32,525 bases of DNA from SVQP01 sp045652835 (GTDB taxonomy: Bacteria > Bacillota > Clostridia > Oscillospirales > CAG-272): contig JAZOLE010000112.1 in the NCBI GenBank assembly GCA_045652835.1, positions 1-32,525 on the forward strand, read 5' to 3'. Numbering within the stretch: the stretch's first letter is position 1; every line of letters starts with the position of its first letter. Below, in pieces: positions 21,082-29,809 of this stretch. Under the pieces are notes generated by a model, which searched no databases, had not been told where the DNA came from, and was given only the letters and a program-made list of their open reading frames with translations. A program made the position numbers and the translations under genes.

Positions 21082-23652
21082 TCAATTACCCTGTGCCTCG
21101 ATCAGAGCGCCCAGCTGTGCACGCAGAGCTGCGAACTGCTCCTGGTCGGTGCTGTACTGGCCGATACCGGTGGTCCACTGGTTGATGATCGCGTCCACAA
21201 CGTCCTTGCCGTACTTCTCTTCGAGAATGGTCAGGTACTCATAGTCCTCAATACCGTCACGTACGCACTCAAGTCTTACGCAGCCAATAGGCTCGGGCTG
21301 TGCGAAGTATGCGCCGCTGTACAGAAGAATACCGTTACTGTAAACGTTGACGCCCTGAGTCTTTTCAACCTCGTGCAGCACGTCCATACCGAACAGGAAC
21401 TCGTCCTCGGTTGCTACGTACCACTTGGTAGCGCCGTTATCCCAGTCGTTGACAAGGTAGTACAGGAAACCGTCTACGTTGTACAGCTTCTGCTGCCAGA
21501 ACATTGTACGCACGTTGACAGCCTCGGTGTTGACGGTCAGTGTGATCTCAGGCTGAGAGGGTCTTCTGGTCACGTACCACCAAGCCTCGTCGCCACCTTC
21601 CTGCTCTGCCCACATACGCTCTCTGAACGAGCCAAGCTTTTGCTCGGTTACAATAGAGCAGCCATAGGTCAGGGTGCGGTCGTTATACCACTCTGCAAAG
21701 GTGTTGTAGAAGAAGGTCTTGGGGCACCAAACGGTAACGTACTCGGATACGTAGGAGAAGAAGTCACCGCCTGCCACGTTATAGTTGACGTGCATAGGCA
21801 CGATCAGCTTATAGCCGGGGAAGTTTTCCTTGAGCATCTTGCCGTAGTTGTTGACATCGTCAAGTCTGCCCGTGTTCAAAGGCTCATCTACGGGATAGAA
21901 GTAAGCCTTATCCAGCCACTCCTGCTTTTGAGAGAGCACGCTATACGCATTGGATACGTAGTCGGCTCTGAGTTCCTTGGACCAACCGAGAGGCTGGAAT
22001 GCAACCACTCTGGGGTTATCCACGTATTCCATAATGCCGTTTGCGCTAAAGGTACCGTTCTCGTTATCAAAAGGCAGGCTATACGCGCAAACGCGGTTTG
22101 CAAGCAGGTAATCATAGTATGTGTGAGGCAGATTCTTACCCTCTGCATTGGTCAGAATACCGCTATAGTCATAGTAAGAAACGTAAACGTTGAACGCACT
22201 CAGATCCATCAGCGTCTTGCAGGAGGATGCCTCGGGCAGCTCAAAGTTCCACACGTATGCAAATACGGTGACCTTCTTGACCTCGTTGCCGTCCTTGTCT
22301 ACAACACGCAGGGTTGCGCTGTACTCACCGGGAACGCTATCGGGCTTGGAGGTTGCCTTGATGACAAAGGTCTGGTTCTCACCGCCCTTGATATCAAAGC
22401 CGTTATACTTCTGCAGCACAGGGATGTTTGCACCCGCTGCGTTGCCGCCGTTTGCCCAATCCACATATTCCTGATCAGGCTCGTAGGATACGGGAGGCAG
22501 TGCCTCAATCACACGCTCACCCTCTACGTTGAAGTAGTAACCCCAGAACAGCTCAGTGGTCAGAGTGTCGCCCGACTCGTTGGTAAAGTCGGAAACGTAC
22601 ACCTTCAGGCCCTCGACGTCCTTTTCGGTGCCCAGAATGAACTGGCAGCCCTCGATCTCGTTCTTGGCAAGCAGGATCTGATAGGTCAGCTTACCCGAGG
22701 AGGTGTTGTCGTTCTGGGGAGTACGGTTGTACAGGTTTTCAAACCAGTAAGAAAGGCTTGCGTCCTCTTTTTCCGCAGTCTCAGGGGTGTAAGTATCAAA
22801 CTTGGTGGTAGGCAGCTTAGCAGATTCCAGCAGCTTTTGTGCCTCGGTCTTTGCCTGCTCGCTTGCAATGACGCCGATCTCGGTCCAATCGATATCAAAG
22901 AGCTTATAGAAAGCCTCGTCACTCTCAAGGAACTGGATCTCTGCGATATGCAGCGTCTCGCCCTCGGCAAGTGCGCTGGTCATATAGTCAAAGCGGAAGC
23001 CGTTGACGTTGCCCTTCCAATCCGCGAACGAGGACAGGTCGAACAGCACGTACTGCCAATCGGTACTGCTAAGGTCGAAGGACGAGGTGGTCATGAGCCC
23101 GGGGGTTGCACCCGAGGTCTTGCCCGAGTAGAAGAACAGCTCAAACGTGCCGGAGGAGCAGTTGACGTTTCTGACCTTAAGTACAACGTACTTGTAGTCT
23201 TCTGCCTTGACGGCATCCATGCCTGCAGCCTTGTAGAACTTTTTAAAATTGAAGTTGACACAGGGGTCGGTTGCACCTGCCACGCTTGTGGAAAGCACAG
23301 CATACTGCTCGCCGTCCGCATCCTGCTCAACAGACACCTTAACCTGGTTAGCACCGGTCAAAAAGCCCTTGAGATCGTCCGCCTCAACAGCATTGAAATC
23401 CGCGATGACCGAATTGATCACGGGAATTTCGGGACCGGTTGTTTCCTCCTCGGAGGATTGCTCGGTCGTGTCCTCGGTTGTACCCTCGGTTTCGCCTTCG
23501 GTTGCACCCTCGGTAACGTCCTCGGCAGTAGTTTCGCCTAAGGTCGTCTCATCCTCGGGATTTGCGGAAGGCTGACAAGCTACCAGCATACACGCCAGCA
23601 TGACGCACGCAAGCATACTTGCAAGCAAGATCAGGGGGAGTGATTTTTTCAT
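21082..23652 (-). CDS. DUF4091 domain lipoprotein, probable glycan-active surface protein
   Basis: An 856-residue exported lipoprotein. The signal sequence ends in a lipobox (CMLVAC, Cys about 26), followed by a Thr/Glu-rich linker to about residue 72 that spaces the protein from the membrane. Residues about 75-260 form a beta-sandwich module with VVLKVRNVNCSSGTFELFF and DWQYVLFDLSSF, like a carbohydrate-binding domain. The remainder matches the DUF4091 architecture: YVWNFELPEASSCKT, YFYPVDEPLN, RMWAEQEGG, FLYYLVNDWDNGA and the terminal signature RLECVRDGIEDYEYLTILEEKYG. Many DUF4091 proteins sit in glycan loci and are thought to be TIM-barrel hydrolases; none of that is proven here. It is last of a three-lipoprotein operon, and the four-hairpin element follows. 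Confidence 0.88.
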   Translation of the reverse strand: MKKSLPLILLASMLACVMLACMLVACQPSANPEDETTLGETTAEDVTEGATEGETEGTTEDTTEQSSEEETTGPEIPVINSVIADFNAVEADDLKGFLTGANQVKVSVEQDADGEQYAVLSTSVAGATDPCVNFNFKKFYKAAGMDAVKAEDYKYVVLKVRNVNCSSGTFELFFYSGKTSGATPGLMTTSSFDLSSTDWQYVLFDLSSFADWKGNVNGFRFDYMTSALAEGETLHIAEIQFLESDEAFYKLFDIDWTEIGVIASEQAKTEAQKLLESAKLPTTKFDTYTPETAEKEDASLSYWFENLYNRTPQNDNTSSGKLTYQILLAKNEIEGCQFILGTEKDVEGLKVYVSDFTNESGDTLTTELFWGYYFNVEGERVIEALPPVSYEPDQEYVDWANGGNAAGANIPVLQKYNGFDIKGGENQTFVIKATSKPDSVPGEYSATLRVVDKDGNEVKKVTVFAYVWNFELPEASSCKTLMDLSAFNVYVSYYDYSGILTNAEGKNLPHTYYDYLLANRVCAYSLPFDNENGTFSANGIMEYVDNPRVVAFQPLGWSKELRADYVSNAYSVLSQKQEWLDKAYFYPVDEPLNTGRLDDVNNYGKMLKENFPGYKLIVPMHVNYNVAGGDFFSYVSEYVTVWCPKTFFYNTFAEWYNDRTLTYGCSIVTEQKLGSFRERMWAEQEGGDEAWWYVTRRPSQPEITLTVNTEAVNVRTMFWQQKLYNVDGFLYYLVNDWDNGATKWYVATEDEFLFGMDVLHEVEKTQGVNVYSNGILLYSGAYFAQPEPIGCVRLECVRDGIEDYEYLTILEEKYGKDVVDAIINQWTTGIGQYSTDQEQFAALRAQLGALIEAQGN

Positions 23653-23676
23653 GTGTTATCTCTCTTTCTGTGATGA

Positions 23677-24423
23677 TCAATAAGGAATAAGATCGTTGAC
23701 CTCATCCATAGTGTTAAAGAATGCCACGTAGGCAAAGGTGACGGTGTCGCCGCTCTCAGCCATATCAAGACCAAAGCGCAGATATCCAAGCGCTGCAGCG
23801 TCTGCATCGTAAGCAAAGGCCTCTTCTGCCATGTTGATGATCAGATATCCCCATTCGTCGCCCTCGGTAGCAAAGATTTCTGCCATGACGTTGTCGATCG
23901 CGCCAACAGCAGCGTCGCCCTCGGTGCCCAAATACAGCTTGACGCGGAAGTCATACTTGGTCTGATACTTGATGACCATGATATCGCCAACCGTGGTGGG
24001 CTGCTTGAGCAGGTAGCAGTAGGGGTCCCAGACGTCGTTGGTACCCATGCGGAACAGCGCGGTAATGCTGCCGTCGGGATTTTCGGTCATGCCGCCAAAG
24101 TCACTCCAGTCCTGCTGGGGATTGTTGGCAGCCTCTATCATAGCAGCTGCATCCAGGAAAGTAACAGCGGCAGCCTTAATATCCTCAATGGATTCGGGCT
24201 TTTGCGTCTGTGCCTCGGTGGTGATCTCTTCGGTCGTGATCTCCTCGGTGGTAATTTCCTCGGTGGTAATCTCTTCGGTCGTAGCTTCGGTGGGAGCTTC
24301 GGTAAGAGCTTCGGTGGTGTCAACAGGCTGTTCGTCAGTGGTATCGCAAGAAACCATAGAGCAAGCCAGAACCATGCTGCAAACCAGCACTAAGATCAGC
24401 ATAAAAGAATACGTGTTTTTCAT
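23677..24423 (-). CDS. Lipoprotein with TTEE-repeat linker and beta-sandwich domain (paralogue 2)
   Basis: A 248-residue surface lipoprotein. The signal peptide ends MVSC (Cys about 26); a linker rich in Thr and Glu follows, with four direct ITTEE repeats. The folded part (about residues 75-248) includes QDWSDFGGMTENPDGS, VWDPYCYLLK, IKYQTKYDFRVKLYLG and GYLIINMAEEAF and ends in TVTFAYVAFFNTMDEV, a jelly-roll-like pattern. It is clearly a paralogue of the next gene upstream, and its fold resembles the N-terminal module of the DUF4091 protein. ATG at 24423 is set by AAGAGG upstream. It is probably a glycan-binding partner of the operon; this is inferred from context. Confidence 0.82.
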   Translation of the reverse strand: MKNTYSFMLILVLVCSMVLACSMVSCDTTDEQPVDTTEALTEAPTEATTEEITTEEITTEEITTEEITTEAQTQKPESIEDIKAAAVTFLDAAAMIEAANNPQQDWSDFGGMTENPDGSITALFRMGTNDVWDPYCYLLKQPTTVGDIMVIKYQTKYDFRVKLYLGTEGDAAVGAIDNVMAEIFATEGDEWGYLIINMAEEAFAYDADAAALGYLRFGLDMAESGDTVTFAYVAFFNTMDEVNDLIPY

Positions 24424-24447
24424 AAGTAAGAACCTCTTTTCGTGCAA

Positions 24448-25185
24448 TTAAGATACGGGGAGCACCTTGGCAGCTTCCGCCATATTTGCGAAGAATGCGA
24501 CAAAGCCAAAGTCAACGGTGTCACCGGCTTCTGCTCCATCCAAGCCAAAACGCAAGAATCCCAGAACGCCCGATTCGTTATCGTAACACCATGCATCCTC
24601 TGCAAGGTTGATGACCAGGTAGTTCCATTCACCATCCTTGGAAGCAAAGATCGCTGCGGGAACGTATTCGTAATCTCCGGTTGCAACGTTGCCGTCCGAA
24701 CCGATATAAAGGTTGACGCCAAAATTGTATTCACAGCGATACTGGATGACCGCAATATTACCTGCTGCAACGTAGTCCTTGACCAGATAGCAATAGGGGT
24801 CCCATCTGTCATCCGCACCCGTTCTGTACAGTGCCTTGACGCTGCCGTCCTCATTGACGGTCATGCCGCCAAAGTCGCTCCAATCCTGCTCGGGATTTTC
24901 CGCGTAAACCTTGATCATTTCGGGGGTGATGAAGGTGATTGCCGCCGCCTTGACATCCTCAATGGAAACGGGGGTCTGCAGCTGCACCTCGGTCGTGATC
25001 TCCTCGGTGGTGACCTCTTCGGTCGTGACTTCTTCGGTGGTGATTTCCTCGGTGATTTGTTCGGTAGTGGGAGCCTCAGTAGTACTTTCGGTGGTGTCAA
25101 TGGGCTGCTCGGAAGGGGTATCGCATGCTGCAAAGCATAATACCAATACAAAAGAAAGTGCAATTAAAAGCAGAGACCTTTTCAT
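24448..25185 (-). CDS. Lipoprotein with TTEE-repeat linker and beta-sandwich domain (paralogue 1, operon leader)
   Basis: A 245-residue surface lipoprotein, first gene of the operon. Lipobox FAAC (Cys about 21), then a linker with repeated ITTEE/VTTEE units (encoded by 15-bp DNA repeats near 24985-25050) and a domain with QDWSDFGGMTVNEDGS, RWDPYCYLVK, VIQYRCEYNFGVNLYIG, YLVINLAEDAW and GFLRFGLDGAEAGDTVDFGFVAFF. These blocks align along their whole length with the gene at 23677. ATG at 25185 is preferred over an in-frame GTG at 25194 because AGGTG lies seven bases upstream. No enzyme motif is visible; binding or scaffolding is more likely than catalysis. Confidence 0.82.
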   Translation of the reverse strand: MKRSLLLIALSFVLVLCFAACDTPSEQPIDTTESTTEAPTTEQITEEITTEEVTTEEVTTEEITTEVQLQTPVSIEDVKAAAITFITPEMIKVYAENPEQDWSDFGGMTVNEDGSVKALYRTGADDRWDPYCYLVKDYVAAGNIAVIQYRCEYNFGVNLYIGSDGNVATGDYEYVPAAIFASKDGEWNYLVINLAEDAWCYDNESGVLGFLRFGLDGAEAGDTVDFGFVAFFANMAEAAKVLPVS

Positions 25186-25227
25186 TTTGCTCACCTCATA
25201 AAACTTATTTGGGTTATCTACGTATTC

Positions 25228-25256
25228 ATGATATCATATTTGTGTGGCAAATGCAA
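25228..25256 (-). promoter_or_regulatory. Sigma-A promoter of the lipoprotein/DUF4091 operon
   Basis: Minus strand TTGCAT (25251-25256), 17-base spacer, TATCAT (25228-25233), about 43 bases before the first ATG. Confidence 0.7.
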
Positions 25257-25272
25257 CGATTTTTAAATAAAA

Positions 25273-27078
25273 TCAGTTGACAAATTGCGCACCGTACAAG
25301 GAAGCGTAAAATCCTTTTGCCGCAAGCAGCTGCTCGTGCGTGCCCTGCTCGATGATGTTACCGTCCTTGAGCACCAAAATGTTGTCCGCATGCTGTACGG
25401 TGGACAGGCGGTGCGCAATGACAAAGCAGGTCTTGCCGCGCATCAATTCCATCATAGCATCCTGAATCTGCTGCTCGGTACGGCTATCCACGTTGGAGGT
25501 CGCTTCATCCAAAATCAGCATAGGCGCATGCGAAAGCATAGCGCGTGCAATCGTGATCAGCTGGCGCTGGCCCTTGGAAAGGTTAACGCCGCCATCCGAC
25601 AGTTGGGTCGCATACCCTTGCGGCAGCGACATGATAAAGTGATGAATTCTTGCCTTTTTGGCTGCCTCAATCACTTCCTCGTCAGTCGCGTCCTGTCTGC
25701 CGTAGGCAATATTGTCGCGCACGCTGCCGCCAAACAGCCAAGTGTCCTGCAGCACCATGGTAAAACTCTTGCGCAAGCTGTCGCGCGTGGCATCGGTGAT
25801 AGGCACACCGTCAAAGGTGATCTCGCCCGCGTCAATATCGTAAAAGCGCATGAGCAGGTTGATAATGGTGGTCTTGCCCGCGCCCGTAGGGCCGACAATG
25901 GCAACCGTTTGCCCCGGCTTGACATTGACGGAAAGTCCGTGCAGGATCTGCTTTCCCTCCACGTAGCCAAATTCCACGTTCTCCAAGGTCACCTGTCCCT
26001 TGGCATCCAGCGTTACGGCATTCTGCTTATCCGCAGGCTCTGTAGGCTGATCGATAACGCCAAACACACGCTCGGCTGCCGACAAAGCACTCTGCAGCTC
26101 ACTGAAAATATTGGCAAACTCGTTGATAGGGCCTGCAAACTTGCGCGCATACTGTACAAACGCGCCCATATCGCCAAGTTTGATGATGAAGAGCGGATTG
26201 GTGATCGCACCGCCCAGCCAGAACATATAAAAGATACTGCCAAGCAGCGTGATCAGCGCAATCGACAGGTTGCTGACAAAATTGACGGTAGGGCCGATGA
26301 CCGAGCCGTGATAATCTGCCTTATAGTACGCTCCGCAGGCTTCGGCGTTGCGCACGTCAAAGCGGTCGGTAATCACCTGCTCCTTGCCGTAGGTGCGTAT
26401 GGTCTTTTGTCCCGACAGCATTTCCTCGGCAAAGCCGTTGAGTTCACCCAGCTTTGCAGAGCGCGCACGGAACAAAGGACGAATATGCGTGGATTTATAC
26501 TTTGTAAAGATCAGCGAGATCGGTACGGTAATGACAAACACCAAGATCAGCACGGGTGAGATGGTCAGCATCATGACAAACGAACCCACCACCGTGATCG
26601 AGTTTGCGCAAATGGCAAGCACGTCATTGGAAAGAGATGCGTTGAGCGTATCGATATCGTAGGAAAGGCGGCTGACGATCTCACCTGTCTGGTGGGTATC
26701 GAAAAATCCCACGGGCAGATCGGTCAGGTGGTCAAACACCTGCTTGCGCATGGTATACGTGATGCGCTGGCTGAGGTTGACCATGACAATGGAGAGCAGA
26801 TAGGACATGACACCCGACAGGATATAAAACGCGATCATCAAAGCGCAGAACAGAAATACGCGCTTAAAATCCACCTCGCCGGGGCCTACGATGGCATCGA
26901 TTGCCTTGCCCGAAAGCTTGGGACCCGCCAGAGCCAGCACGTTTGCCGACATCATCAGGAAAAACGCAAGCAGCACAAGTCCGGGATAGCGGAACATGTA
27001 CTTGCACAGGCGCACAAGCGTGCGTCTGCGCTGCGCAGGGGTCATGGGAGTCTTTTGCGGCTTTTGTCCGTTAGTCAA
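25273..27078 (-). CDS. ABC exporter half-transporter, canonical ATP site subunit
   Basis: A 601-residue membrane protein: six-helix type I exporter domain (residues about 20-330) fused to an ATPase domain. Walker A is GPTGAGKT (396-403), signature LSKGQRQ (500-506), Walker B LILDEATS with the catalytic Glu at 525, and switch His in VIAHRLST (556). Its signature motif is altered (LSKGQ instead of LSGGQ). Together with the upstream subunit this is the asymmetric pairing of heterodimeric exporters such as TM287/288 or BmrCD. A TTG at 27078 is taken as start: GGGAGG lies eight bases before it and it overlaps the upstream stop; ATG at 27045 lacks a ribosome site. Substrate unknown; drugs, lipids or peptides are family possibilities. 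Confidence 0.9.
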   Translation of the reverse strand: MTNGQKPQKTPMTPAQRRRTLVRLCKYMFRYPGLVLLAFFLMMSANVLALAGPKLSGKAIDAIVGPGEVDFKRVFLFCALMIAFYILSGVMSYLLSIVMVNLSQRITYTMRKQVFDHLTDLPVGFFDTHQTGEIVSRLSYDIDTLNASLSNDVLAICANSITVVGSFVMMLTISPVLILVFVITVPISLIFTKYKSTHIRPLFRARSAKLGELNGFAEEMLSGQKTIRTYGKEQVITDRFDVRNAEACGAYYKADYHGSVIGPTVNFVSNLSIALITLLGSIFYMFWLGGAITNPLFIIKLGDMGAFVQYARKFAGPINEFANIFSELQSALSAAERVFGVIDQPTEPADKQNAVTLDAKGQVTLENVEFGYVEGKQILHGLSVNVKPGQTVAIVGPTGAGKTTIINLLMRFYDIDAGEITFDGVPITDATRDSLRKSFTMVLQDTWLFGGSVRDNIAYGRQDATDEEVIEAAKKARIHHFIMSLPQGYATQLSDGGVNLSKGQRQLITIARAMLSHAPMLILDEATSNVDSRTEQQIQDAMMELMRGKTCFVIAHRLSTVQHADNILVLKDGNIIEQGTHEQLLAAKGFYASLYGAQFVN

Positions 27079-28801
27079 GCAAAGCACCTCCCATCTGCGA
27101 ATCGCGGATTTCGCGGTAGACGGGGCAATTTTCAAGCAGCTGCTCGTGGTTGCCCTTGCCGATGATCTTGCCCTCATCCAAAACCAAGATCAGATCGGCA
27201 TGCATGACCGAGCTGACGCGCTGCGCCACCACCACGGTGGTCGTGCCCGCGAAATGCATACGCAGATCGCGGCGCAAAGCAGCGTCGGTCTTATAGTCAA
27301 GTGCGCTGGATGCGTCATCCAGTATCAAAATCTCGGGCTTGCCCGCAAGTGCGCGTGCGATCAAAAGTCGCTGGCGCTGACCGCCCGACACGTTGGTGCC
27401 CTTGGAGGTCAGAAGGTGATCAACACCCTCGGGGAACGCGGACACAAACTCCTCTGCCTGCGCCACGCGCAAAGCAAGAGCAAGATCCTCGTCTGCTACC
27501 TCTCTGCCAAAGCAGATATTCTCGCGCACCGAATCGGCATACACAAAATCATTTTGCATTGCCGTGCCGAACATGCCGCACAGCTCCTCATGGCTCATGC
27601 CGCGCACGTTGTGTCCGCCAATGTAAATCTTCCCTTCGTCAGGATCGTAATTGCGGAGCAACAAGCGCAAAAGCGTGCTCTTACCGCTACCCGTTGCACC
27701 GATGATGCCCAAGGTTGCGCCACGCGGCAGCGAGAACGAGATATCTTCAAGGTCATTTTGCTCACCGTTATAGGAAAAGCTGACGTTCTCGAATACGATA
27801 TGATCCGAGGTGGGAAGCGGCAATCCGCCGTCCTCGGGCGCAAGCTCGGTGGGCGCGGACATGACCATTTCAATACGGTTGGCAGACGCGATACACTTGG
27901 TGGACATGATGAAAATACGGTTGATGACGATCATGGCGTTGGAGATCAGCGTAAAATACTGAATAAACGAAATGATCTTACCCTGCATGGTCAGATCCAC
28001 GTCAACCAAAAACGCACCCACCAAAACCACCGCCACAAGTCCTGCGTTGAGCAGAATGGTGATAATGGGGTTGGTCAACGCCATAGTCAGCGAGGCGCGC
28101 TTTTCGTTTCTGACCAACGCGCGGTTGACACCGTCAAATCTTTCGCGCTCATATTCCTTTTTGGAAAGTGCCTTGATGACGCGAATGCCGCCGATATCCT
28201 CACGCACCACGCGCACCATATCGTCGCCTGCCTTTTGGCTGGCGGAATACAGCGGCACGCCGCGACGCGAAATGTAAAACACACTGATGCCGATAAAGGG
28301 CAGCAGGCAGACCATCACGGTTGCCAAGCGCCAGTCCAGGAAATACGAAAATGCAATGCCACCGATCAAAAGAATGGGCGCACGCACACCGATACGCTGG
28401 ATCATACCGAGAAAATGGTGAATGTTGTAGGTATCCGAGGTCAGTCTTGTCTCCAGCTCGGGAATACCAAACTTATCGGTCTGTCGGGGGGAGAGGCGCA
28501 TGGTCTTGGCAAACAGATCGTGGCGCACTGCCTGTGCGGCATCCTTTGCCACGCGTGCCGCCATACGGTTGGCAACAATGTTGAGCACCAGAGCCGCCAC
28601 GGCACACAAAATCATAATGCCGCCCCAGATAAACACGGGAGTCAGATTGCCGCTGGGCGCGTTTTCCTTGACCACAACGTCCAGCATATGCGACAGAATT
28701 GCAGGCAGCGCAAGCTCAACCAAAGTGCCCGCTACCTTGATGATAAAACGGATGAGGAGACAGAACCCGAAGGGCTTTAGATATTTGACGACAAGCTTCA
28801 A
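27071..28801 (-). CDS. ABC exporter half-transporter, degenerate ATP site subunit
   Basis: A 576-residue membrane protein: six-helix exporter domain (about 1-310) and ATPase domain. Walker A is GATGSGKS (368-375), signature VSGGQRQ (471-477). Walker B reads ILILDDASS, so Asp 496 replaces the catalytic Glu, and the switch His is Gln 527 (VVVAQRVSS). These changes mark the degenerate half of heterodimeric exporters, which binds but hardly hydrolyses ATP; the partner downstream is canonical where this one is not. The start is TTG at 28801, with GGAAGGG upstream. Eight bases overlap the next gene. A perfect consensus promoter drives the pair. Confidence 0.9.
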   Translation of the reverse strand: MKLVVKYLKPFGFCLLIRFIIKVAGTLVELALPAILSHMLDVVVKENAPSGNLTPVFIWGGIMILCAVAALVLNIVANRMAARVAKDAAQAVRHDLFAKTMRLSPRQTDKFGIPELETRLTSDTYNIHHFLGMIQRIGVRAPILLIGGIAFSYFLDWRLATVMVCLLPFIGISVFYISRRGVPLYSASQKAGDDMVRVVREDIGGIRVIKALSKKEYERERFDGVNRALVRNEKRASLTMALTNPIITILLNAGLVAVVLVGAFLVDVDLTMQGKIISFIQYFTLISNAMIVINRIFIMSTKCIASANRIEMVMSAPTELAPEDGGLPLPTSDHIVFENVSFSYNGEQNDLEDISFSLPRGATLGIIGATGSGKSTLLRLLLRNYDPDEGKIYIGGHNVRGMSHEELCGMFGTAMQNDFVYADSVRENICFGREVADEDLALALRVAQAEEFVSAFPEGVDHLLTSKGTNVSGGQRQRLLIARALAGKPEILILDDASSALDYKTDAALRRDLRMHFAGTTTVVVAQRVSSVMHADLILVLDEGKIIGKGNHEQLLENCPVYREIRDSQMGGALLD

Positions 28802-28834
28802 GCTATCCCTTCCTTTCTAAAAAACATTACCTTT

Positions 28835-28863
28835 ATTATATAATAAAAAGCGAAATTTGTCAA
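28835..28863 (-). promoter_or_regulatory. Consensus sigma-A promoter of the ABC exporter operon
   Basis: Minus strand TTGACA (28858-28863), 17 bases, TATAAT (28835-28840). The -10 lies in the same CTTTATTATATAATAAA block found in the manA/HD promoter region. Confidence 0.85.
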
Positions 28864-28927
28864 TCTTTTAACAGTTTTTCCCTATGCAAAAATCGGACAA
28901 TTCATCCGTCCGTCGGTAAAGGGGTGG

Positions 28928-29063
28928 CGCCCTCGACACCCCCACATGGGACAAGAACATACAAAACCCCCGCCGAGCAATCGGCGGGGGGGGTATGATA
29001 TAGGTTTTTAACTTGTAATTTCAAAAATTACTCGTACAGCTTACCCATCTTTTCAAAAGAACT
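28928..29063 (-). pseudogene. Remnant copy of the nifJ 3' end and terminator region
   Basis: 29013-29056 is identical in 43 of 44 bases to 31800-31843, the last codons of nifJ (EKMGKLYE and stop) plus its 3' flank, in the same orientation. A GC hairpin at 28967-28990 (CCCCCGCCGA/TCGGCGGGGG) occupies the place of the nifJ terminator at 31755-31782. The rest of the 28864-29099 gap holds a GGGGTG/CACCCC hairpin near 28940 and nothing else recognisable. It is too short to encode anything; it is a duplicated or severed gene end. Confidence 0.75.
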
Positions 29064-29091
29064 GCCCCGTCTTGAATCTTCAAGACGGGGC
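29064..29091 (-). terminator. Hairpin after the membrane-protein gene at 29100
   Basis: 13-bp complementary arms GCCCCGTCTTGAA / TTCAAGACGGGGC, eight bases beyond the stop codon. The T run after it (TTCTTTTG) is interrupted, so efficiency is uncertain. Confidence 0.65.
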
Positions 29092-29099
29092 TGCATTGA

Positions 29100-29756
29100 T
29101 CATACCGTACGGCTTGCCATAATGGTTCGCACGTCAACTGTCTTATTCAGTTTTTCAAGATGTGCGGGCACGTCAAATTCCGGATCGGAAATATTGTCCT
29201 GAAGCTCAAACAACAGGTGCAGGATTTCTGCATCCTGTGCAACGACCACACCGTCATTGGAAAAATGAAGCTTTTCTTCAAGCATACGAAGCTGCTTCTT
29301 ATAAGGCTCAGCAGCAGGATCTGCCATAATGCACATAACCAGCTTTCTCAGCTTCAGCATCTGACCCTTGGCATCTTGTAAGGAAGCATCCTGTCCCGCT
29401 CTCTTGGCTTGGAAAATCCAAAGAATACCCACGATAATTCCGATAGCCAGATAGCTTACAAAATAGAATGCCACATACTTTCCAAAGCTCAAGGGGAAAA
29501 GCAAGGTATAAACGAGCGAAAGTGTCAATGCGATCGGCACCATAGCAGCCGATATAACAGTCGCCACAACTCTGCGAGGATCTCCCTTAGAGGAGAATGC
29601 CAATACCGTGGTTGTTATCTCAGCAAGAACAACGCCGATCATAGAAACCAGGCACATCGTCTTCACAAAGATGTTTCCGAAAAAGACGAAATACAAAATA
29701 ACGGTAATGAGAATCAACAAAATTCCAACAAAAATACTAAGGGGAAATTTTTTCAT
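29100..29756 (-). CDS. Four-pass membrane protein of unknown function
   Basis: A 218-residue membrane protein. Four hydrophobic segments lie near residues 5-27, 32-53, 62-86 and 92-114; from about 118 onward the protein is soluble and helical (QMLKLRKLVMCIMADPAA, YKKQLRMLEEKLHFSN, DAEILHLLFELQDNI), probably cytoplasmic. The start ATG has a full AAAGGAGG upstream. It follows the SPFH gene after 39 bases and is surely in the same operon, so it may be its membrane partner, much as B. subtilis ydj genes group a YdjI-like SPFH protein with membrane proteins. Not recognised as a named family. Confidence 0.75.
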   Translation of the reverse strand: MKKFPLSIFVGILLILITVILYFVFFGNIFVKTMCLVSMIGVVLAEITTTVLAFSSKGDPRRVVATVISAAMVPIALTLSLVYTLLFPLSFGKYVAFYFVSYLAIGIIVGILWIFQAKRAGQDASLQDAKGQMLKLRKLVMCIMADPAAEPYKKQLRMLEEKLHFSNDGVVVAQDAEILHLLFELQDNISDPEFDVPAHLEKLNKTVDVRTIMASRTV

Positions 29757-29767
29757 GGCGTCCTCCT

Positions 29768-29809
29768 TTATTCAAATTTGGTTATTCAACTTTGATTATT
29801 CAACTTTGG
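29768..29809. repeat. Three tandem 14-bp repeats across the SPFH stop codon
   Basis: Units at 29768-29781, 29782-29795 and 29796-29809 read TTATTCAA[AC]TTTG[GA]. On the minus strand the first-translated unit encodes the final Lys-Val-Glu-stop of the SPFH protein; the other two repeat it out of use, and the last runs into the ribosome site of the downstream gene. Confidence 0.85.

Noticed and set aside
21025..23541. Open frame of 838 codons on the plus strand across the DUF4091 gene
   Set aside because: It is antisense to a gene with signal peptide, lipobox and conserved DUF4091 signature; the antisense translation is low-complexity Val/Leu/Cys-rich and has no ribosome site.
24200..24330. Regular short repeats that might be a CRISPR-like or VNTR array
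   Set aside because: The 15-bp periodicity stays in frame with the lipoprotein and encodes ITTEE units; there are no spacers.
26996..28780. Open frame of 594 codons on the plus strand across the ABC genes
   Set aside because: It is antisense to two ABC subunits with intact ATPase motifs; its His/Gln/Arg-rich translation is typical of a shadow frame.
28928..28957. GGGGTG/CACCCC hairpin as a riboswitch or small RNA
   Set aside because: Only one short stem with no promoter or conserved core recognised; it is far from any start codon in the right direction.
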